From Comamonadaceae bacterium (GTDB taxonomy: Bacteria > Pseudomonadota > Gammaproteobacteria > Burkholderiales > Burkholderiaceae_C): a DNA stretch of 64,000 bases. Positions 21,900 to 31,501 of this stretch are shown here, in pieces. Below the pieces are notes generated by a model. That model had not been told where the DNA came from. It saw only the letters and a program-made list of their open reading frames with translations, and did no database searches. The stretch spans positions 248,001-312,000 of the forward strand of contig JAIYCB010000031.1 of NCBI GenBank assembly GCA_027488215.1. Direction: 5' to 3'. The translations under genes were made by a program, and so were the position numbers. Positions within the stretch are counted from its first letter, which is position 1. Every line of letters starts with the position of its first letter.

Positions 21900-22351
21900 G
21901 GCAAATCCTGAGTGTCGCTTTGTTTGATTTGCAAACGCCACTCGCGTTGCTCACTGCGCCACATACGCTCTTGGGCATTCAAGGCCAGTTCCTGCTGGCG
22001 CAAAGGTTCCAAGGCTTGTCTTCGCGCGCGACGCGCATCACTCAAGCAAACATTGACGGCAAATTTTTGCCAACATGCCGCTTGTTGTGTCTCCTCGGCT
22101 TGCGCAATGGCGCGGCGTTTTACTGCCAATGCCTGACGTTGTCGCGCAATGCCCTCGAGCAACTCATCCAGCTCGGATTTCGGAGTCAGTGGTTTCTGCG
22201 ATGCCTGAGAAGACCCGACTGGGCTGACCGCATCCCCCAAGGGGGCAGCCAAGGTTGTGGTCTGGGATGATTGCGCCTGAACGACACAGTGCCCCAACAG
22301 ACTCAGTGTTAAGACGCAACACCCACGCCATCCCGAAAGTCTGCGATTCAT
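21896..22351 (-). CDS. Small exported coiled-coil protein, function unknown
   Basis: I do not recognise this 151-residue protein. It begins with a Sec-type signal peptide (RRLSGWRGCCVLTLSLLGHCVVQAQ, cut likely after AQA), has a Ser/Thr/Pro-rich stretch, then long charged helices rich in Gln, Arg and Glu (IARQRQALAVKRRAIAQAEE, RRQALEPLRQQELALNAQER), probably a coiled coil. Two cysteines (C near WQKFAVNVCLSDA) sit between helices. It overlaps zapE upstream and the YdcH-like gene downstream by four bases each (ATGA twice). The frame runs 102 codons further upstream inside zapE but only the ATG at 22351 makes sense. Confidence 0.8.
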   Translation of the reverse strand: MNRRLSGWRGCCVLTLSLLGHCVVQAQSSQTTTLAAPLGDAVSPVGSSQASQKPLTPKSELDELLEGIARQRQALAVKRRAIAQAEETQQAACWQKFAVNVCLSDARRARRQALEPLRQQELALNAQERMWRSEQREWRLQIKQSDTQDLP

Positions 22352-23445
22352 GTGATGTGCGTGTCTACAGTGCGGTGTTCCAGCGCCAAAAACTCGCTGG
22401 ACTGCATTTCGTGCAGGCGCGAGACCGTGCGAGGAAACTCGTGTGACATGGGCCCCGACGTGTACAACCCTTCGGGCGGAACAGCGGCAGACATGATCAA
22501 CTTGACCCGGCGGTCGTACAGCACGTCGACCAGCCAGGTGAAGCGCCGCGCTTCCGAAGCCATGCTGACGGGCATGTGAGGCACATTGCTGAGCAGCACC
22601 GTGTGGTGCTGGGTGGCGATTTCGAGGTAATCGTTCTGCGAACGTGGCCCGCCACAAATAGCACGGAAGTCAAACCACACCACATCGCCTGCACGGCGTT
22701 TGGAAGTGATCTCGCGCGCTTCGATGTGCAACATCGGATCTTCATCAGGGCCGGTAGCCAGGCGGTTGAAGGCGTCGTTCATCTCAGCGTCAGCCTGCTC
22801 ACCCAGGGGCGAGTGGTAGAGCTTGACCATCTCCAGGGTACGACGACGGTAATCGGTGCCGTTGTCCACATTGAGCACCTGCATGCGCTCGTTGAGCAAG
22901 GCAATCGCGGGCAAGATGCGGTCGCGGTGCAGACCATCCGGGTACAAACCGTTGGGCTCAAAATTCGACGTGGTAACAAAACCCACGCCGTTGTCAAACA
23001 GCGCCACCAAAAGGCGGTGAAGGATCATCGCGTCGGTGATGTCAGCCACATGGAACTCGTCAAAGCAAATCAGCTGGTAACGCTTGGCCATGCGTTTGCC
23101 CAGTTCATCGAGCGGGTTGACAGTGCCTTGAATGGCGGCCAGTTCGCGGTGCACCTCGCGCATGAACTCGTGAAAGTGCAATCGGGTCTTGCGCTCAATG
23201 GGCACCGACGCAAAAAAGCAGTCCATCAAAAAGCTCTTGCCCCGCCCTACCCCGCCGAACATGTAGACCCCCTTGGGAATTTCAGATCGGCTGAGGAATT
23301 TTCCAAGCAAGCCAGAGCGCTTGGACTTGTAAGCAGCCCATTCGCTGGCACAGCGCTCCAGCGCTTCAATCGCGCGCAGTTGCGCGGGATCGCTTTGGTA
23401 ACCACGCTTAAAAAGTTCTTCTTCGTAAACTGCACGAACGGACAT
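22348..23445 (-). CDS. zapE: Cell division protein ZapE (AFG1-like ATPase)
   Basis: ZapE is an AFG1-family AAA-type ATPase that binds the Z ring and helps constriction, especially under stress. The 365 residues show Walker A GGVGRGKS at about 64-71, Walker B LICFDEFHVADITDAM, and arginine-rich C-terminal sensor regions (SEARRFTWLVDVLYDRRVKL). Start ATG at 23445. It lies downstream of odhL, separated by a strong terminator, as in many Burkholderiales. It begins the coupled chain zapE - exported protein - YdcH-like - dinG. Confidence 0.95.
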   Translation of the reverse strand: MSVRAVYEEELFKRGYQSDPAQLRAIEALERCASEWAAYKSKRSGLLGKFLSRSEIPKGVYMFGGVGRGKSFLMDCFFASVPIERKTRLHFHEFMREVHRELAAIQGTVNPLDELGKRMAKRYQLICFDEFHVADITDAMILHRLLVALFDNGVGFVTTSNFEPNGLYPDGLHRDRILPAIALLNERMQVLNVDNGTDYRRRTLEMVKLYHSPLGEQADAEMNDAFNRLATGPDEDPMLHIEAREITSKRRAGDVVWFDFRAICGGPRSQNDYLEIATQHHTVLLSNVPHMPVSMASEARRFTWLVDVLYDRRVKLIMSAAVPPEGLYTSGPMSHEFPRTVSRLHEMQSSEFLALEHRTVDTHIT

Positions 23446-23469
23446 GGTGGCTTGCTCATCATTTCAAAT

Positions 23470-23495
23470 AAAACCCGGGACCAAGCCCGGGTTTT
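23470..23495. terminator. Symmetric (bidirectional) intrinsic terminator after odhL
   Basis: A perfect 10-base stem (AAAACCCGGG pairing with CCCGGGTTTT) closes a 6-base loop. Because A-runs and T-runs flank both arms, it could terminate transcripts in either direction. It lies 60 bases past the odhL stop and 25 bases before the zapE start. Confidence 0.8.
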
Positions 23496-23555
23496 CAGGG
23501 AAACTGAACTTTAACCCAACTCACCCGAAACCGCCGTTCTGGGCGGGTCAAGGGC

Positions 23556-24983
23556 TCAGAAGTTCAGGGTGCGCTTGTCCACCGCCAAAGCGGCTTCCTT
23601 CGTCGCTTCGCTCAAAGACGGGTGCGCGTGGCAGATGCGGGCGATGTCTTCCGACGAAGCCTTGAACTCCATGGCCACCACGGCCTCGGCAATCAACTCA
23701 GAGGCTTGTGGGCCCACGATGTGAACGCCAAGGATCTCGTCGGTTTTGGCGTCGGCCAGCATCTTGACCATGCCGGTGGTGTCGCCCAAGGCGCGGGCGC
23801 GACCGTTGGCGAGGAACGGGAACGAGCCGGCCTTGTACGCCACGCCATCGGCCTTGAGCTGCTGCTCAGTGCGACCCACCCAAGCGATTTCGGGGCTGGT
23901 GTAAATGACCCAGGGGATGGTGTTGAAGTTGACGTGACCGTGTTGGCCCGCAATGCGCTCGGCCACCGCCACGCCCTCTTCCTCGGCTTTATGTGCCAGC
24001 ATCGGGCCACGCACCACATCGCCCACCGCCCATACGCCAGGCACGTTGGTGCGGCAATCGCCGTCGACCACCACCGCGCCGCGCTCGTCGAGCTGCAGGC
24101 CAATGGCCTCCACGTTCAGGCCGATGGTGTTGGGCACGCGACCGATCGAGACGATCAGCTTGTCAGAGTCGAGCTTCATGGCTTCGCCTTTGGCAGTGGT
24201 GTAGTTGACCGTGACGCCTTTTTTACCGTTGACGATCTCGCCTACTTTTACGCCGAGTTCGATCTTCAAGCCTTGCTTGTCAAAAGCCTTCTTGGCTTCT
24301 TTGGCGATTTGCTCGTCCACAGCGCCCAAGAAGGTGGGCAAGCCTTCGAGGATGGTGACGTCAGCACCCAAACGACGCCATACCGATCCCATTTCCAGGC
24401 CGATAACGCCCGAGCCGATGACGGCCAGTTTCTTGGGCACAGCGCCCACGCGCAAAGCGCCGTCGTTGGACAGCACATTGACCTCGTCAAACGGGGTGCC
24501 GGGCAAGGCGCGAGCGTTGGAGCCGGTGGCGATGATGACTTGCTTGGCGGTGATAGCCTCTTCGGTCTTACCGGCCACGTTGATGGTGTAGCCGCCTTCA
24601 GCCTTACCCGCAAAGCTGCCGCGTCCATGGAAGAAAGTGACCTTGTTTTTCTTGAGCAGATAAAGAATACCGTCGTTGTTTTGCTTCACGACGGTGTCTT
24701 TGCGGGCAATCATCTTGGCCACGTCCATCTTCACGTCCTTGACGCTGATGCCGTGCTCCGCAAAGTGGTGGTTGGCGTGCTCAAAATGCTCGCTGGACTG
24801 CAGCAAGGCTTTGGACGGGATGCAGCCAACGTTGGTGCAGGTGCCGCCGGGCGCGGGGCCACCGGCTGCGTTTTTCCACTCGTCGATGCAAGCGACTTGG
24901 AAACCGAGTTGCGCGGCGCGGATGGCGGCGATGTAGCCACCAGGGCCACCGCCGATGACGACGACGTCGAATTGTTTGCTCAT
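23556..24983 (-). CDS. lpdA: Dihydrolipoamide dehydrogenase, 2-oxoglutarate dehydrogenase E3 (OdhL)
   Basis: This FAD enzyme reoxidises dihydrolipoyl groups and passes electrons to NAD, here as E3 of the 2-oxoglutarate dehydrogenase complex. The 475-residue product starts [20 protein letters not shown] (FAD dinucleotide fold). It has the redox pair C49 and C54 ([13 protein letters not shown]), a second nucleotide fold ([15 protein letters not shown]) and the C-terminal HAHPSLSE active-site base. It lacks a lipoyl domain, unlike the second E3 at 54.5-56.4 kb. The start is the ATG at 24983. It follows odhB after a 59-base gap that holds a hairpin, so its level may be tuned separately. Confidence 0.96.
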   Translation of the reverse strand: MSKQFDVVVIGGGPGGYIAAIRAAQLGFQVACIDEWKNAAGGPAPGGTCTNVGCIPSKALLQSSEHFEHANHHFAEHGISVKDVKMDVAKMIARKDTVVKQNNDGILYLLKKNKVTFFHGRGSFAGKAEGGYTINVAGKTEEAITAKQVIIATGSNARALPGTPFDEVNVLSNDGALRVGAVPKKLAVIGSGVIGLEMGSVWRRLGADVTILEGLPTFLGAVDEQIAKEAKKAFDKQGLKIELGVKVGEIVNGKKGVTVNYTTAKGEAMKLDSDKLIVSIGRVPNTIGLNVEAIGLQLDERGAVVVDGDCRTNVPGVWAVGDVVRGPMLAHKAEEEGVAVAERIAGQHGHVNFNTIPWVIYTSPEIAWVGRTEQQLKADGVAYKAGSFPFLANGRARALGDTTGMVKMLADAKTDEILGVHIVGPQASELIAEAVVAMEFKASSEDIARICHAHPSLSEATKEAALAVDKRTLNF

Positions 24984-25001
24984 GGTATGGGTCTTCTGGA
25001 T

Positions 25002-25026
25002 GAAAAACGCCCCCTGGGCAGGGGGC
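25002..25026 (-). terminator. Intercistronic hairpin with T-run between odhB and odhL
   Basis: A 7-base stem (GCCCCCT pairing with AGGGGGC, loop GGGC) at 25009-25026 is followed on the minus strand by GTTTTTC. It has the form of an intrinsic terminator inside the odhABL operon and may reduce read-through from odhB to odhL. Confidence 0.55.
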
Positions 25027-25042
25027 ATTCAAAACAAGGGGT

Positions 25043-26290
25043 TTAGATGTCGAACAAGAGGCGGGCTGGATCTTCCAGCGCTTCCTTCATGGCGACCAGG
25101 CCCAGCACGGCTTCGCGGCCGTCGATGATGCGGTGGTCATAAGACATGGCGAAGTAGTTCATGGGGCGAACCACCACCTGGCCGTTTTCCACCATGGCGC
25201 GGTCTTTGGTCGCGTGAACGCCCAAAATGGCCGACTGAGGTGGGTTGATGATGGGTGTCGACATCATCGACCCGAAGGTACCGCCGTTCGAGATCGAGAA
25301 TGTGCCACCGGTCATCTCTTCGATGCCAAGTTTGCCGTCTTTGGCCTTTTGACCAAATTCAGCGATCTTCTTTTCGATGTCGGCAAAGCTCATCTGGTCA
25401 GCGTTGCGCAGGATAGGCACAACCAAACCACGGGGCGATCCCACCGCGATACCGATGTCGAAGTAGCCGTGGTAAACGATGTCGTTGCCATCCACCGAAG
25501 CGTTGAGCACGGGGAATTTCTTCAGGGCGTGCACTGCAGCCTTAACGAAGAAGCTCATGAAACCCAGCTTGCAACCATGTTCTTTTTCGAAACGCTCTTG
25601 CATGCGTTTGCGCATGTCCATGACCGGGGCCATGTTGATTTCGTTGAAGGTGGTCAGGATGGCGTTGGTCGACTGCGACTGCAGCAATCGCTCGGCCACA
25701 CGGGCGCGCAGACGGGTCATGGGCACACGCTGCTCGGGGCGGTCGCCCAAGTTCACAGCAGGTGCAGCCACTTGAACCAAGGCTTTGGTGGGCACGCCTG
25801 TGGGGATCACCGCGGCAGTGGACTTCACGCCTCCGGCTACCGCAGACAGCACATCACCTTTGGTCACGCGGCCATCTTTGCCGGTGCCGGGAACCGAGCC
25901 AGCGGCCAGGTTGTTGTCAGCCATCAGCTTGGCAGCAGCGGGCATAGCGACACCTGCCATGCTGATGCTGCTCGCTGCAGGCGCAGCAGCTGGAGCCGCG
26001 CTGCCTGCAGGTGCAGCCGTTGCAGCAGGCGCAGCGGCTGCCACTTTGCCGTCGGTGTCGATGCGTGCAATCAGTTGATCGGCCGCCACGGTGCCACCAT
26101 CACCCACCAGGATTTCGGACAGCACGCCAGCCGAAGGGGCAGGCACTTCCAACACCACCTTGTCGGTTTCGATCTCAATCAGGATCTCATCCGCTGCAAC
26201 GGTATCACCGACTTTTTTCTTCCACTGCAGCATGGTGGCTTCGGCCACGGACTCGGACAGTTGGGGAACTTTGACTTCTACGATAGCCAT
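25043..26290 (-). CDS. odhB: Dihydrolipoyl succinyltransferase, 2-oxoglutarate dehydrogenase E2
   Basis: E2 (OdhB/SucB) transfers the succinyl group from lipoate to CoA and forms the core of the complex. In the 415 residues: lipoyl domain (about 1-77, lipoylated K44 in [11 protein letters not shown]), Ala/Pro linker, peripheral subunit-binding domain ([18 protein letters not shown] ... GRVTKGDVL), another linker, and the acyltransferase domain with H386 and D390 in [13 protein letters not shown]. Start ATG at 26290, between odhA (45-base gap) and odhL. The linker here is ordinary Ala/Pro sequence, in contrast to the repeat-derived linkers of AceF. Confidence 0.97.
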   Translation of the reverse strand: MAIVEVKVPQLSESVAEATMLQWKKKVGDTVAADEILIEIETDKVVLEVPAPSAGVLSEILVGDGGTVAADQLIARIDTDGKVAAAAPAATAAPAGSAAPAAAPAASSISMAGVAMPAAAKLMADNNLAAGSVPGTGKDGRVTKGDVLSAVAGGVKSTAAVIPTGVPTKALVQVAAPAVNLGDRPEQRVPMTRLRARVAERLLQSQSTNAILTTFNEINMAPVMDMRKRMQERFEKEHGCKLGFMSFFVKAAVHALKKFPVLNASVDGNDIVYHGYFDIGIAVGSPRGLVVPILRNADQMSFADIEKKIAEFGQKAKDGKLGIEEMTGGTFSISNGGTFGSMMSTPIINPPQSAILGVHATKDRAMVENGQVVVRPMNYFAMSYDHRIIDGREAVLGLVAMKEALEDPARLLFDI

Positions 26291-26335
26291 GTTGAATTCT
26301 CTTTAAAGTTTGTAACGCGAGGTTGTTCGGGTGAA

Positions 26336-29203
26336 TCACTTGGTCAGCACAAAGCCCTTGAGCTTGGAGAAAGCGGCTTCAATGAGCGCTTTTTGCTGGT
26401 CCTGATGCAGGTGCGAATAGCCCACGGCCGGCGATGCGGAAGCAGCGCGGCCTGCATAGCCCAGTCGCTGACTGCTTTGCATGTTTTCGTGGATGTTGTG
26501 CTGAATAAAGAACCAAGCGCCCTGGTTCTGTGGTTCGTCCTGGCACCACACCACGTCCGTGGCATTGGGGTATTTCTTGAGCTCTGAAGCAAACGCCTTG
26601 TGCGGGAAGGGGTAGAGCTGCTCCACACGGATGATGGCCACGTCGTCAGCACCTTTGGTGTCACGGTTCTTGACCAGGTCGTAGTAAACCTTGCCAGAGC
26701 AAGCGATCACACGTTTGACCTTATCGGCCCTGATGTCCTTGGTCTCGCCAATGACCGTCTGGAAGTTGCCCTTGGTGAACTCTGACACAGGCGATGTGGC
26801 GTCCTTGTTGCGGAGCAGCGACTTGGGTGTGAAGATCACCAGCGGCTTGCGCAGGTCTCGCACCATCTGGCGGCGCAGCGCATGGAAAATCTGGCTGGCC
26901 GTGGTGGGCTGAACCAGCTGCATGTTGGTGTCAGCCGCCAACTGCATGAAACGCTCCACACGGGCCGAGCTGTGCTCCGGGCCCTGTCCTTCGTAGCCGT
27001 GCGGCAGCATCAGGGTGATGCCGTTGACACGTCCCCACTTGACTTCTCCCGAGGCAATGAACTGGTCAATCACCACTTGCGCGCCGTTGGCGAAGTCACC
27101 GAACTGGGCTTCCCAAACCACCAAAGTGTTGGGATCGTTCGAGGCATAGCCATACTCATAGGCCAGAACTGCTTCCTCGGAGAGGATCGAGTCAATCACC
27201 ACAAACGGAGCCTGTTTGTCCGACACATTTTGCAGGGCCACATAGGTGCCTGTGTCCCACTTTTCACGCTTTTGATCATGGATCACGGCATGGCGGTGCG
27301 TGAAGGTGCCACGGCCGCAGTCTTCACCTGACAAACGCACGGGGTAGCCACTGGCCACTAAAGAGGCAAAAGCCATGTGCTCGCCCATGCCCCAATCGAC
27401 AGGGATGTCCCCCCGACCCATAGCGGCGCGGTCGTCATAGACCTTCTTGACCAATTGGTGGGGAGTGACCGAGTCGGGGATGGTTGAGATTTTCTCGGCC
27501 AGGCGCTTCCAGTCTGCCAAGGGGATCGAGGTGTCGCCCGCATCGGTCCACTTCTTGCCCATGAAGGGCGCCCAATCCACGGTGAACTGGGTCTTGAAGT
27601 TCGTCAAGACAGGTTCGGTGGTATTCTTGCCTGCATCCAAAGCGGCGCGGTAAGTCTTGGCCATGTCGTCACCCAAGGTGTCGCCCAGACCTTGTGCCGC
27701 CAATTTGTCGGCAAACAGCTTGCGCGTGCCAGGGTGCGCTGCGATCTTCTTGTACATCAGCGGCTGGGTCAGCGCAGGTGTGTCCTGCTCGTTGTGGCCC
27801 AGTTTGCGGAAGCAGACCACATCCAGCACCACATCCTTGCGGAAGGTCATGCGGTATTCGAGCGCGAGCTGCGTGGCCATGACCACGGCTTCGGGGTCGT
27901 CACCATTAACGTGCAAAACAGGGGCTTCAACCATCTTGACGATGTCGGTGCAAAACACGCTCGAGCGCATGTCACGTGGGTCCGAAGTGGTGAAACCAAT
28001 CTGGTTGTTGATGATGATGTGTACCGTGCCCCCGGTGGAGTAACCACGGGTTTGTGCCAGCGCAAAAGTTTCCTGGTTGACTCCCTGGCCACCGAAAGCG
28101 GCGTCGCCGTGCACCAATACAGGCAAAACTTGCTTACCCAGCGGATCGCCACGGCGGTCCATGCGGGCTCGCACAGAACCTTCGACCACGGGGTTCACGA
28201 TTTCCAAGTGCGAAGGGTTGAAAGCCAGCGACAGGTGAACGGGGCCGCCTGCAGTATTCACGTCGGAGCTGAAGCCTTGATGGTATTTCACGTCACCGGC
28301 TGGCAGGTCTTCGGGAGCGGTGTGGTCGAATTCGGCAAAAAGGTCAGCAGGCAATTTGCCCATGGTGTTGACCAATACGTTCAGGCGACCACGGTGGGCC
28401 ATGCCGATCACCACCTCTTGCACGCCTTGCGCACCCGCGGACTGGATCAACTCGTCCATGGCGGCGATGAAGCTCTCGCCACCTTCCAAGGAGAAACGCT
28501 TTTGGCCAACATATTTGGTGTGAAGGTAGCGCTCCAGGCCCTCGGCAGCGGTCAGACGGTCCAGGATTTGCTTTTTCTTCTCGGCCGTGAAGTTGGGCTT
28601 GCTGCGGATGCTTTCGAGCTTCTGCTGCCACCAGCGCTTTTCAGCCTGATCTGTTGCGTACATGTACTCAGCGCCCAAAGTGCCGCAATAGGTCTCGCGC
28701 AGGGCATTGAGCAGCTCGCGCAGGGACATGTTGTTCTTGCCGAAGAACGTGTTGCTGGTGTCGAACACGGTTTCTTGGTCAGCATCCGTGAAACCATAGA
28801 AAGCGGGATCCAGATCAGGAATATTGGGACGCTCAGTGCGCTTGAGGGGATCCAAATCGGCCCAGCGCTGACCCACGTTGCGATAAGCGGCGATCAGCTG
28901 CTGCACGGCAGTGCGCTTGCGCCCCATCTCGACGTTTTCGCTGGCCATGACGACCTTGGTGCCACCTGCTTTGGCACGCTCTGCGAAAGCATTGATGACC
29001 GGCAAATGGGGCACGTCTTTGGCGTTGGAGCCGTCGACTGCGGGAACGTGCTGGAGGGCGTCGAAATATTCACGCCAGGAATCGGGAACGCTACCGGGGT
29101 TCGCCAGGTAGTTCTCGTACATCTCTTCGACGTACGGGCCGTTACCTCCGAAAAGGTGGGTGTTGCCTGAGTAGGCAGCGTAGACGGAATTTGTCTCGCT
29201 CAT
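26336..29203 (-). CDS. odhA: 2-oxoglutarate dehydrogenase E1 component
   Basis: OdhA/SucA is the thiamine-diphosphate E1 that decarboxylates 2-oxoglutarate in the TCA cycle and succinylates E2. The 955-residue protein has the N-terminal E2-binding peptide region (YVEEMYENYLANPGSVPDSW), the MAHRGRLNVLVN loop, the GDAAFGGQGVNQETF cofactor site and the C-terminal transketolase-like half (LPHGYEGQGPEHSSARVERF). A GGAGG ribosome site lies 10 bases before the ATG at 29203, with a stable hairpin just upstream of it. It is the first gene of odhA-odhB-odhL. Confidence 0.98.
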   Translation of the reverse strand: MSETNSVYAAYSGNTHLFGGNGPYVEEMYENYLANPGSVPDSWREYFDALQHVPAVDGSNAKDVPHLPVINAFAERAKAGGTKVVMASENVEMGRKRTAVQQLIAAYRNVGQRWADLDPLKRTERPNIPDLDPAFYGFTDADQETVFDTSNTFFGKNNMSLRELLNALRETYCGTLGAEYMYATDQAEKRWWQQKLESIRSKPNFTAEKKKQILDRLTAAEGLERYLHTKYVGQKRFSLEGGESFIAAMDELIQSAGAQGVQEVVIGMAHRGRLNVLVNTMGKLPADLFAEFDHTAPEDLPAGDVKYHQGFSSDVNTAGGPVHLSLAFNPSHLEIVNPVVEGSVRARMDRRGDPLGKQVLPVLVHGDAAFGGQGVNQETFALAQTRGYSTGGTVHIIINNQIGFTTSDPRDMRSSVFCTDIVKMVEAPVLHVNGDDPEAVVMATQLALEYRMTFRKDVVLDVVCFRKLGHNEQDTPALTQPLMYKKIAAHPGTRKLFADKLAAQGLGDTLGDDMAKTYRAALDAGKNTTEPVLTNFKTQFTVDWAPFMGKKWTDAGDTSIPLADWKRLAEKISTIPDSVTPHQLVKKVYDDRAAMGRGDIPVDWGMGEHMAFASLVASGYPVRLSGEDCGRGTFTHRHAVIHDQKREKWDTGTYVALQNVSDKQAPFVVIDSILSEEAVLAYEYGYASNDPNTLVVWEAQFGDFANGAQVVIDQFIASGEVKWGRVNGITLMLPHGYEGQGPEHSSARVERFMQLAADTNMQLVQPTTASQIFHALRRQMVRDLRKPLVIFTPKSLLRNKDATSPVSEFTKGNFQTVIGETKDIRADKVKRVIACSGKVYYDLVKNRDTKGADDVAIIRVEQLYPFPHKAFASELKKYPNATDVVWCQDEPQNQGAWFFIQHNIHENMQSSQRLGYAGRAASASPAVGYSHLHQDQQKALIEAAFSKLKGFVLTK

Positions 29204-29218
29204 ATTTCGCTGACCTCC

Positions 29219-29235
29219 GTTTCCCTCTGGGAAAC
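29219..29235 (-). promoter_or_regulatory. 5' leader hairpin abutting the odhA ribosome site
   Basis: GTTTCCC-AGA-GGGAAAC (minus strand) is a perfect 7-base stem with a 3-base loop. It is directly followed by the GGAGG of odhA. It may stabilise the mRNA 5' end or affect ribosome access; this is inference from position only. Confidence 0.45.
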
Positions 29236-29377
29236 ATAAGTTGGTTGAGTTTTACCTTCCGCGACACGGCTGAACCGGTTGGCGGATGCGACTGTGGCAG
29301 GGGAAGGGCCTGAGTACACCGTACATTGTGCCATGGCTTTGCCAATGACTAACTTACATGCGCATCAAGTCCTGATG

Positions 29378-29403
29378 AAAAAAGACCCCGCCAAGGCAGG
29401 GTC
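29378..29403 (-). terminator. Intrinsic terminator after prpE
   Basis: On the minus strand a GACCC/GGGTC stem with an inner GCC/GGC stem is followed by TTTTTT. It lies 20 bases past the prpE stop and upstream of the odhA leader, separating the two units. Confidence 0.85.
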
Positions 29404-29421
29404 CTGATGAGAAGCGTGACT

Positions 29422-31320
29422 TCAGCCCTTGACCTGATCCACGATCTGCTGCAAAGCGGCCGGATCGTCCATGGTGGTCAGGTCGCCGGGATCGCGCCCC
29501 TCAGCCACGGCTTGAATGGCCCGGCGCAGCAGCTTGCCGCTGCGCGTCTTGGGCAGAGCCGAAACAAAGAACACACGAGATGGTCGTGCCACAGCGCCCA
29601 GTTGGCTGTCCACCACTTTCATGACTTCGCCCTCGAGCTTCAAGCGCGCCGCTGCATCGGTCAGGCCCGAGGTGTCCTTGGCAATGGCAAACGCCATGGC
29701 CACCTGCCCTTTAAGCTGGTCGGCCACACCCACCACCGCCACTTCGGCCACATTGGGGTGGCTGGAGATACTTTCCTCAATCTCGCGGGTGCCCAAACGG
29801 TGCCCGGCGACGTTGATCACGTCATCGGTACGGCCCAGGATGAAGTAATACCCGTCTTCGTCTCGCACCGCCCAGTCAAACGTGCTGTAAACCAGTTTGT
29901 TCGGCACGGTTTTCCAGTAGGTTTTGACGAAACGGGCGTCGTCACCCCAAATGGTCTGCAGGTTGCCAGGTGGCAATGGCCCTTCGATGGTCAACACGCC
30001 CTTTTGGTTGGCACCTGTGAGCTCTTCGCCTGTCTGGTCGTCCACCAGCTTGACGTTGTAGCCGTAGATGGCTTTACCGGGTGAGCCGAACTTGCTTAGG
30101 GCCTTTTCAACACCGTTGCAAATACTCAAGATTGGCCACCCGGTCTCGGTCTGCCAATAGTTGTCGATGATGGCTTTGCCATTGAGGCCTTCCGAAATCC
30201 ACTTGGCAGTGGGCTCATCAAGGGGCTCACCCGCCAGAAAGAGGGCTTGTAGGCTCGACAGATCGTATTTGGTCAATAGCGCGGGATCTTGCTTTTTGAG
30301 CACACGGATGGCCGTGGGCGCGCTGAACATCACGTTGACCTTGTACTTTTCGACCAGGCTCCACCAGATACCGCCATCGGGACGGATAGGCAGGCCTTCG
30401 TACATGATGGTGGCCATGCCGCCGATCAAGGGGCCGTAGATGATGTAGCTGTGGCCCACCACCCAACCAATGTCGCTGGTGCAAAAAAATGTGCCGCCGG
30501 GTTTGCCTTCAAAAATATTGGGCATGCTGGCGGCCAAGGCCACGGTGTAACCCCCGGTGTCGCGCTGCACGCCTTTGGGTTTGCCCGTGGTGCCTGAGGT
30601 GTAGAGCGTGTAGCTGGGGTGGGTGGCATCGACCCAAACGCAAGGCACCACGGCATCCATGTGCTTGGCGCGCTCGGTGGCGTAATCCACATCCCGGTCA
30701 GCCACGGGCGTAAAAGGCGCGAGTTTGCGGTCCACCATGATCACGTTGGCGGGTTTGTGGGCCGACAAGTTGATGGCTTCGTCCAGCAAAGGCTTGTAGG
30801 GCACGCCCTTACCGCCGCGCGAACCGGCGTCGGCGCTGATGATGACTTTGGGCGAGGCGTCTTCGATGCGAGTGGCCAGCGAGTGAGACGCAAAACCGCC
30901 AAATACCACCGAGTGGATCGCACCCAGGCGCACACAGGCCAGCATGGCGAAAGCGGCTTCCGCGATCATGGGCATGTAAATCAACACACGATCGCCTTTG
31001 ACGACGCCCAAACTTTGCAAAATGGCCGCCATGCGCTGCACTTCGGCGTGCAGCTCACGGTAGGTGTAGGTTTTTTCTTGATCAGTTTCGGTCGATACAA
31101 AGATCAATGCAGGCTGATCGGCGCGTCCGGCCAAATGGCGGTCCACAGCGTTGTGGCACAGGTTGGTCTGCCCGCCCATGAACCATTTGGCAAAAGGCGG
31201 GTTGCTGTAATCGCAAATTTGCTGGGGCTGGACTTTCCAGTCCACCAGTTTGGCCTGTTCGGCCCAAAAAGCATCGCGGTCGTTGATCGAGCGCGCATGA
31301 AATTCAGCAAAATTGCCCAT
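29422..31320 (-). CDS. prpE: Propionyl-CoA synthetase PrpE
   Basis: PrpE activates propionate to propionyl-CoA through an acyl-adenylate, the entry to the methylcitrate cycle. The 632-residue sequence fits PrpE better than acetyl-CoA synthetase. It begins MGNFAEFHARSINDRDAFWA and has SNPPFAKWF, TNLCHNAVDRHL, and YTSGTTGKPKGVQRDTGGYT. DNYWQTETGWPI and HRLGTREIEESISSHP follow, and the catalytic lysine in KTRSGKLLRR (K596) is near the end, followed by RDPGDLTTMDDP. The ATG at 31320 has a CAGGAG site. No prpB, prpC or prpD is nearby. The 181-base leader includes a CATAATTATG palindrome that could belong to a promoter. Confidence 0.93.
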   Translation of the reverse strand: MGNFAEFHARSINDRDAFWAEQAKLVDWKVQPQQICDYSNPPFAKWFMGGQTNLCHNAVDRHLAGRADQPALIFVSTETDQEKTYTYRELHAEVQRMAAILQSLGVVKGDRVLIYMPMIAEAAFAMLACVRLGAIHSVVFGGFASHSLATRIEDASPKVIISADAGSRGGKGVPYKPLLDEAINLSAHKPANVIMVDRKLAPFTPVADRDVDYATERAKHMDAVVPCVWVDATHPSYTLYTSGTTGKPKGVQRDTGGYTVALAASMPNIFEGKPGGTFFCTSDIGWVVGHSYIIYGPLIGGMATIMYEGLPIRPDGGIWWSLVEKYKVNVMFSAPTAIRVLKKQDPALLTKYDLSSLQALFLAGEPLDEPTAKWISEGLNGKAIIDNYWQTETGWPILSICNGVEKALSKFGSPGKAIYGYNVKLVDDQTGEELTGANQKGVLTIEGPLPPGNLQTIWGDDARFVKTYWKTVPNKLVYSTFDWAVRDEDGYYFILGRTDDVINVAGHRLGTREIEESISSHPNVAEVAVVGVADQLKGQVAMAFAIAKDTSGLTDAAARLKLEGEVMKVVDSQLGAVARPSRVFFVSALPKTRSGKLLRRAIQAVAEGRDPGDLTTMDDPAALQQIVDQVKG

Positions 31321-31501
31321 GAAAGTCTCCTGATGTCACAAAATGAAACAGCAAAGCTAGGCCCACCCGTGCAATGCTCGCCTCTTCTGAATTCATAATT
31401 ATGGAGGCTGGACTTGCAACAAGCTGACTCTGTCACGCATTGGACAGCTGAAAGCAACGAACAAAAAACCTAACCCGACTCGTCAAAGACCGGTGTAGGC
31501 G

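Noticed and set aside
21896-22657. 253-residue version of the exported protein starting inside zapE
   Set aside because: The first 102 residues are an out-of-frame reading of zapE; the signal peptide begins at the ATG at 22351.
23622-25046. 474-residue open frame opposite odhL
   Set aside because: Shadow of the dihydrolipoamide dehydrogenase gene; no recognisable domain and no ribosome site.
25133-26587. 484-residue open frame opposite odhB and the end of odhA
   Set aside because: Antisense shadow that crosses two real genes; His/Gly-rich without motifs.
27692-29170. 492-residue open frame on the plus strand opposite odhA
   Set aside because: It is antisense to a certain gene and its composition (His, Gln and Val rich, no motif) is what a GC-rich codon-biased gene casts on its complement.
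29422-31320. Acetyl-CoA synthetase (acs) as the identity of this ligase
   Set aside because: The N-terminus, the VQRDTGGYTVALA stretch, the RDPGDLTTMDDP end and the length of 632 match PrpE rather than Acs.
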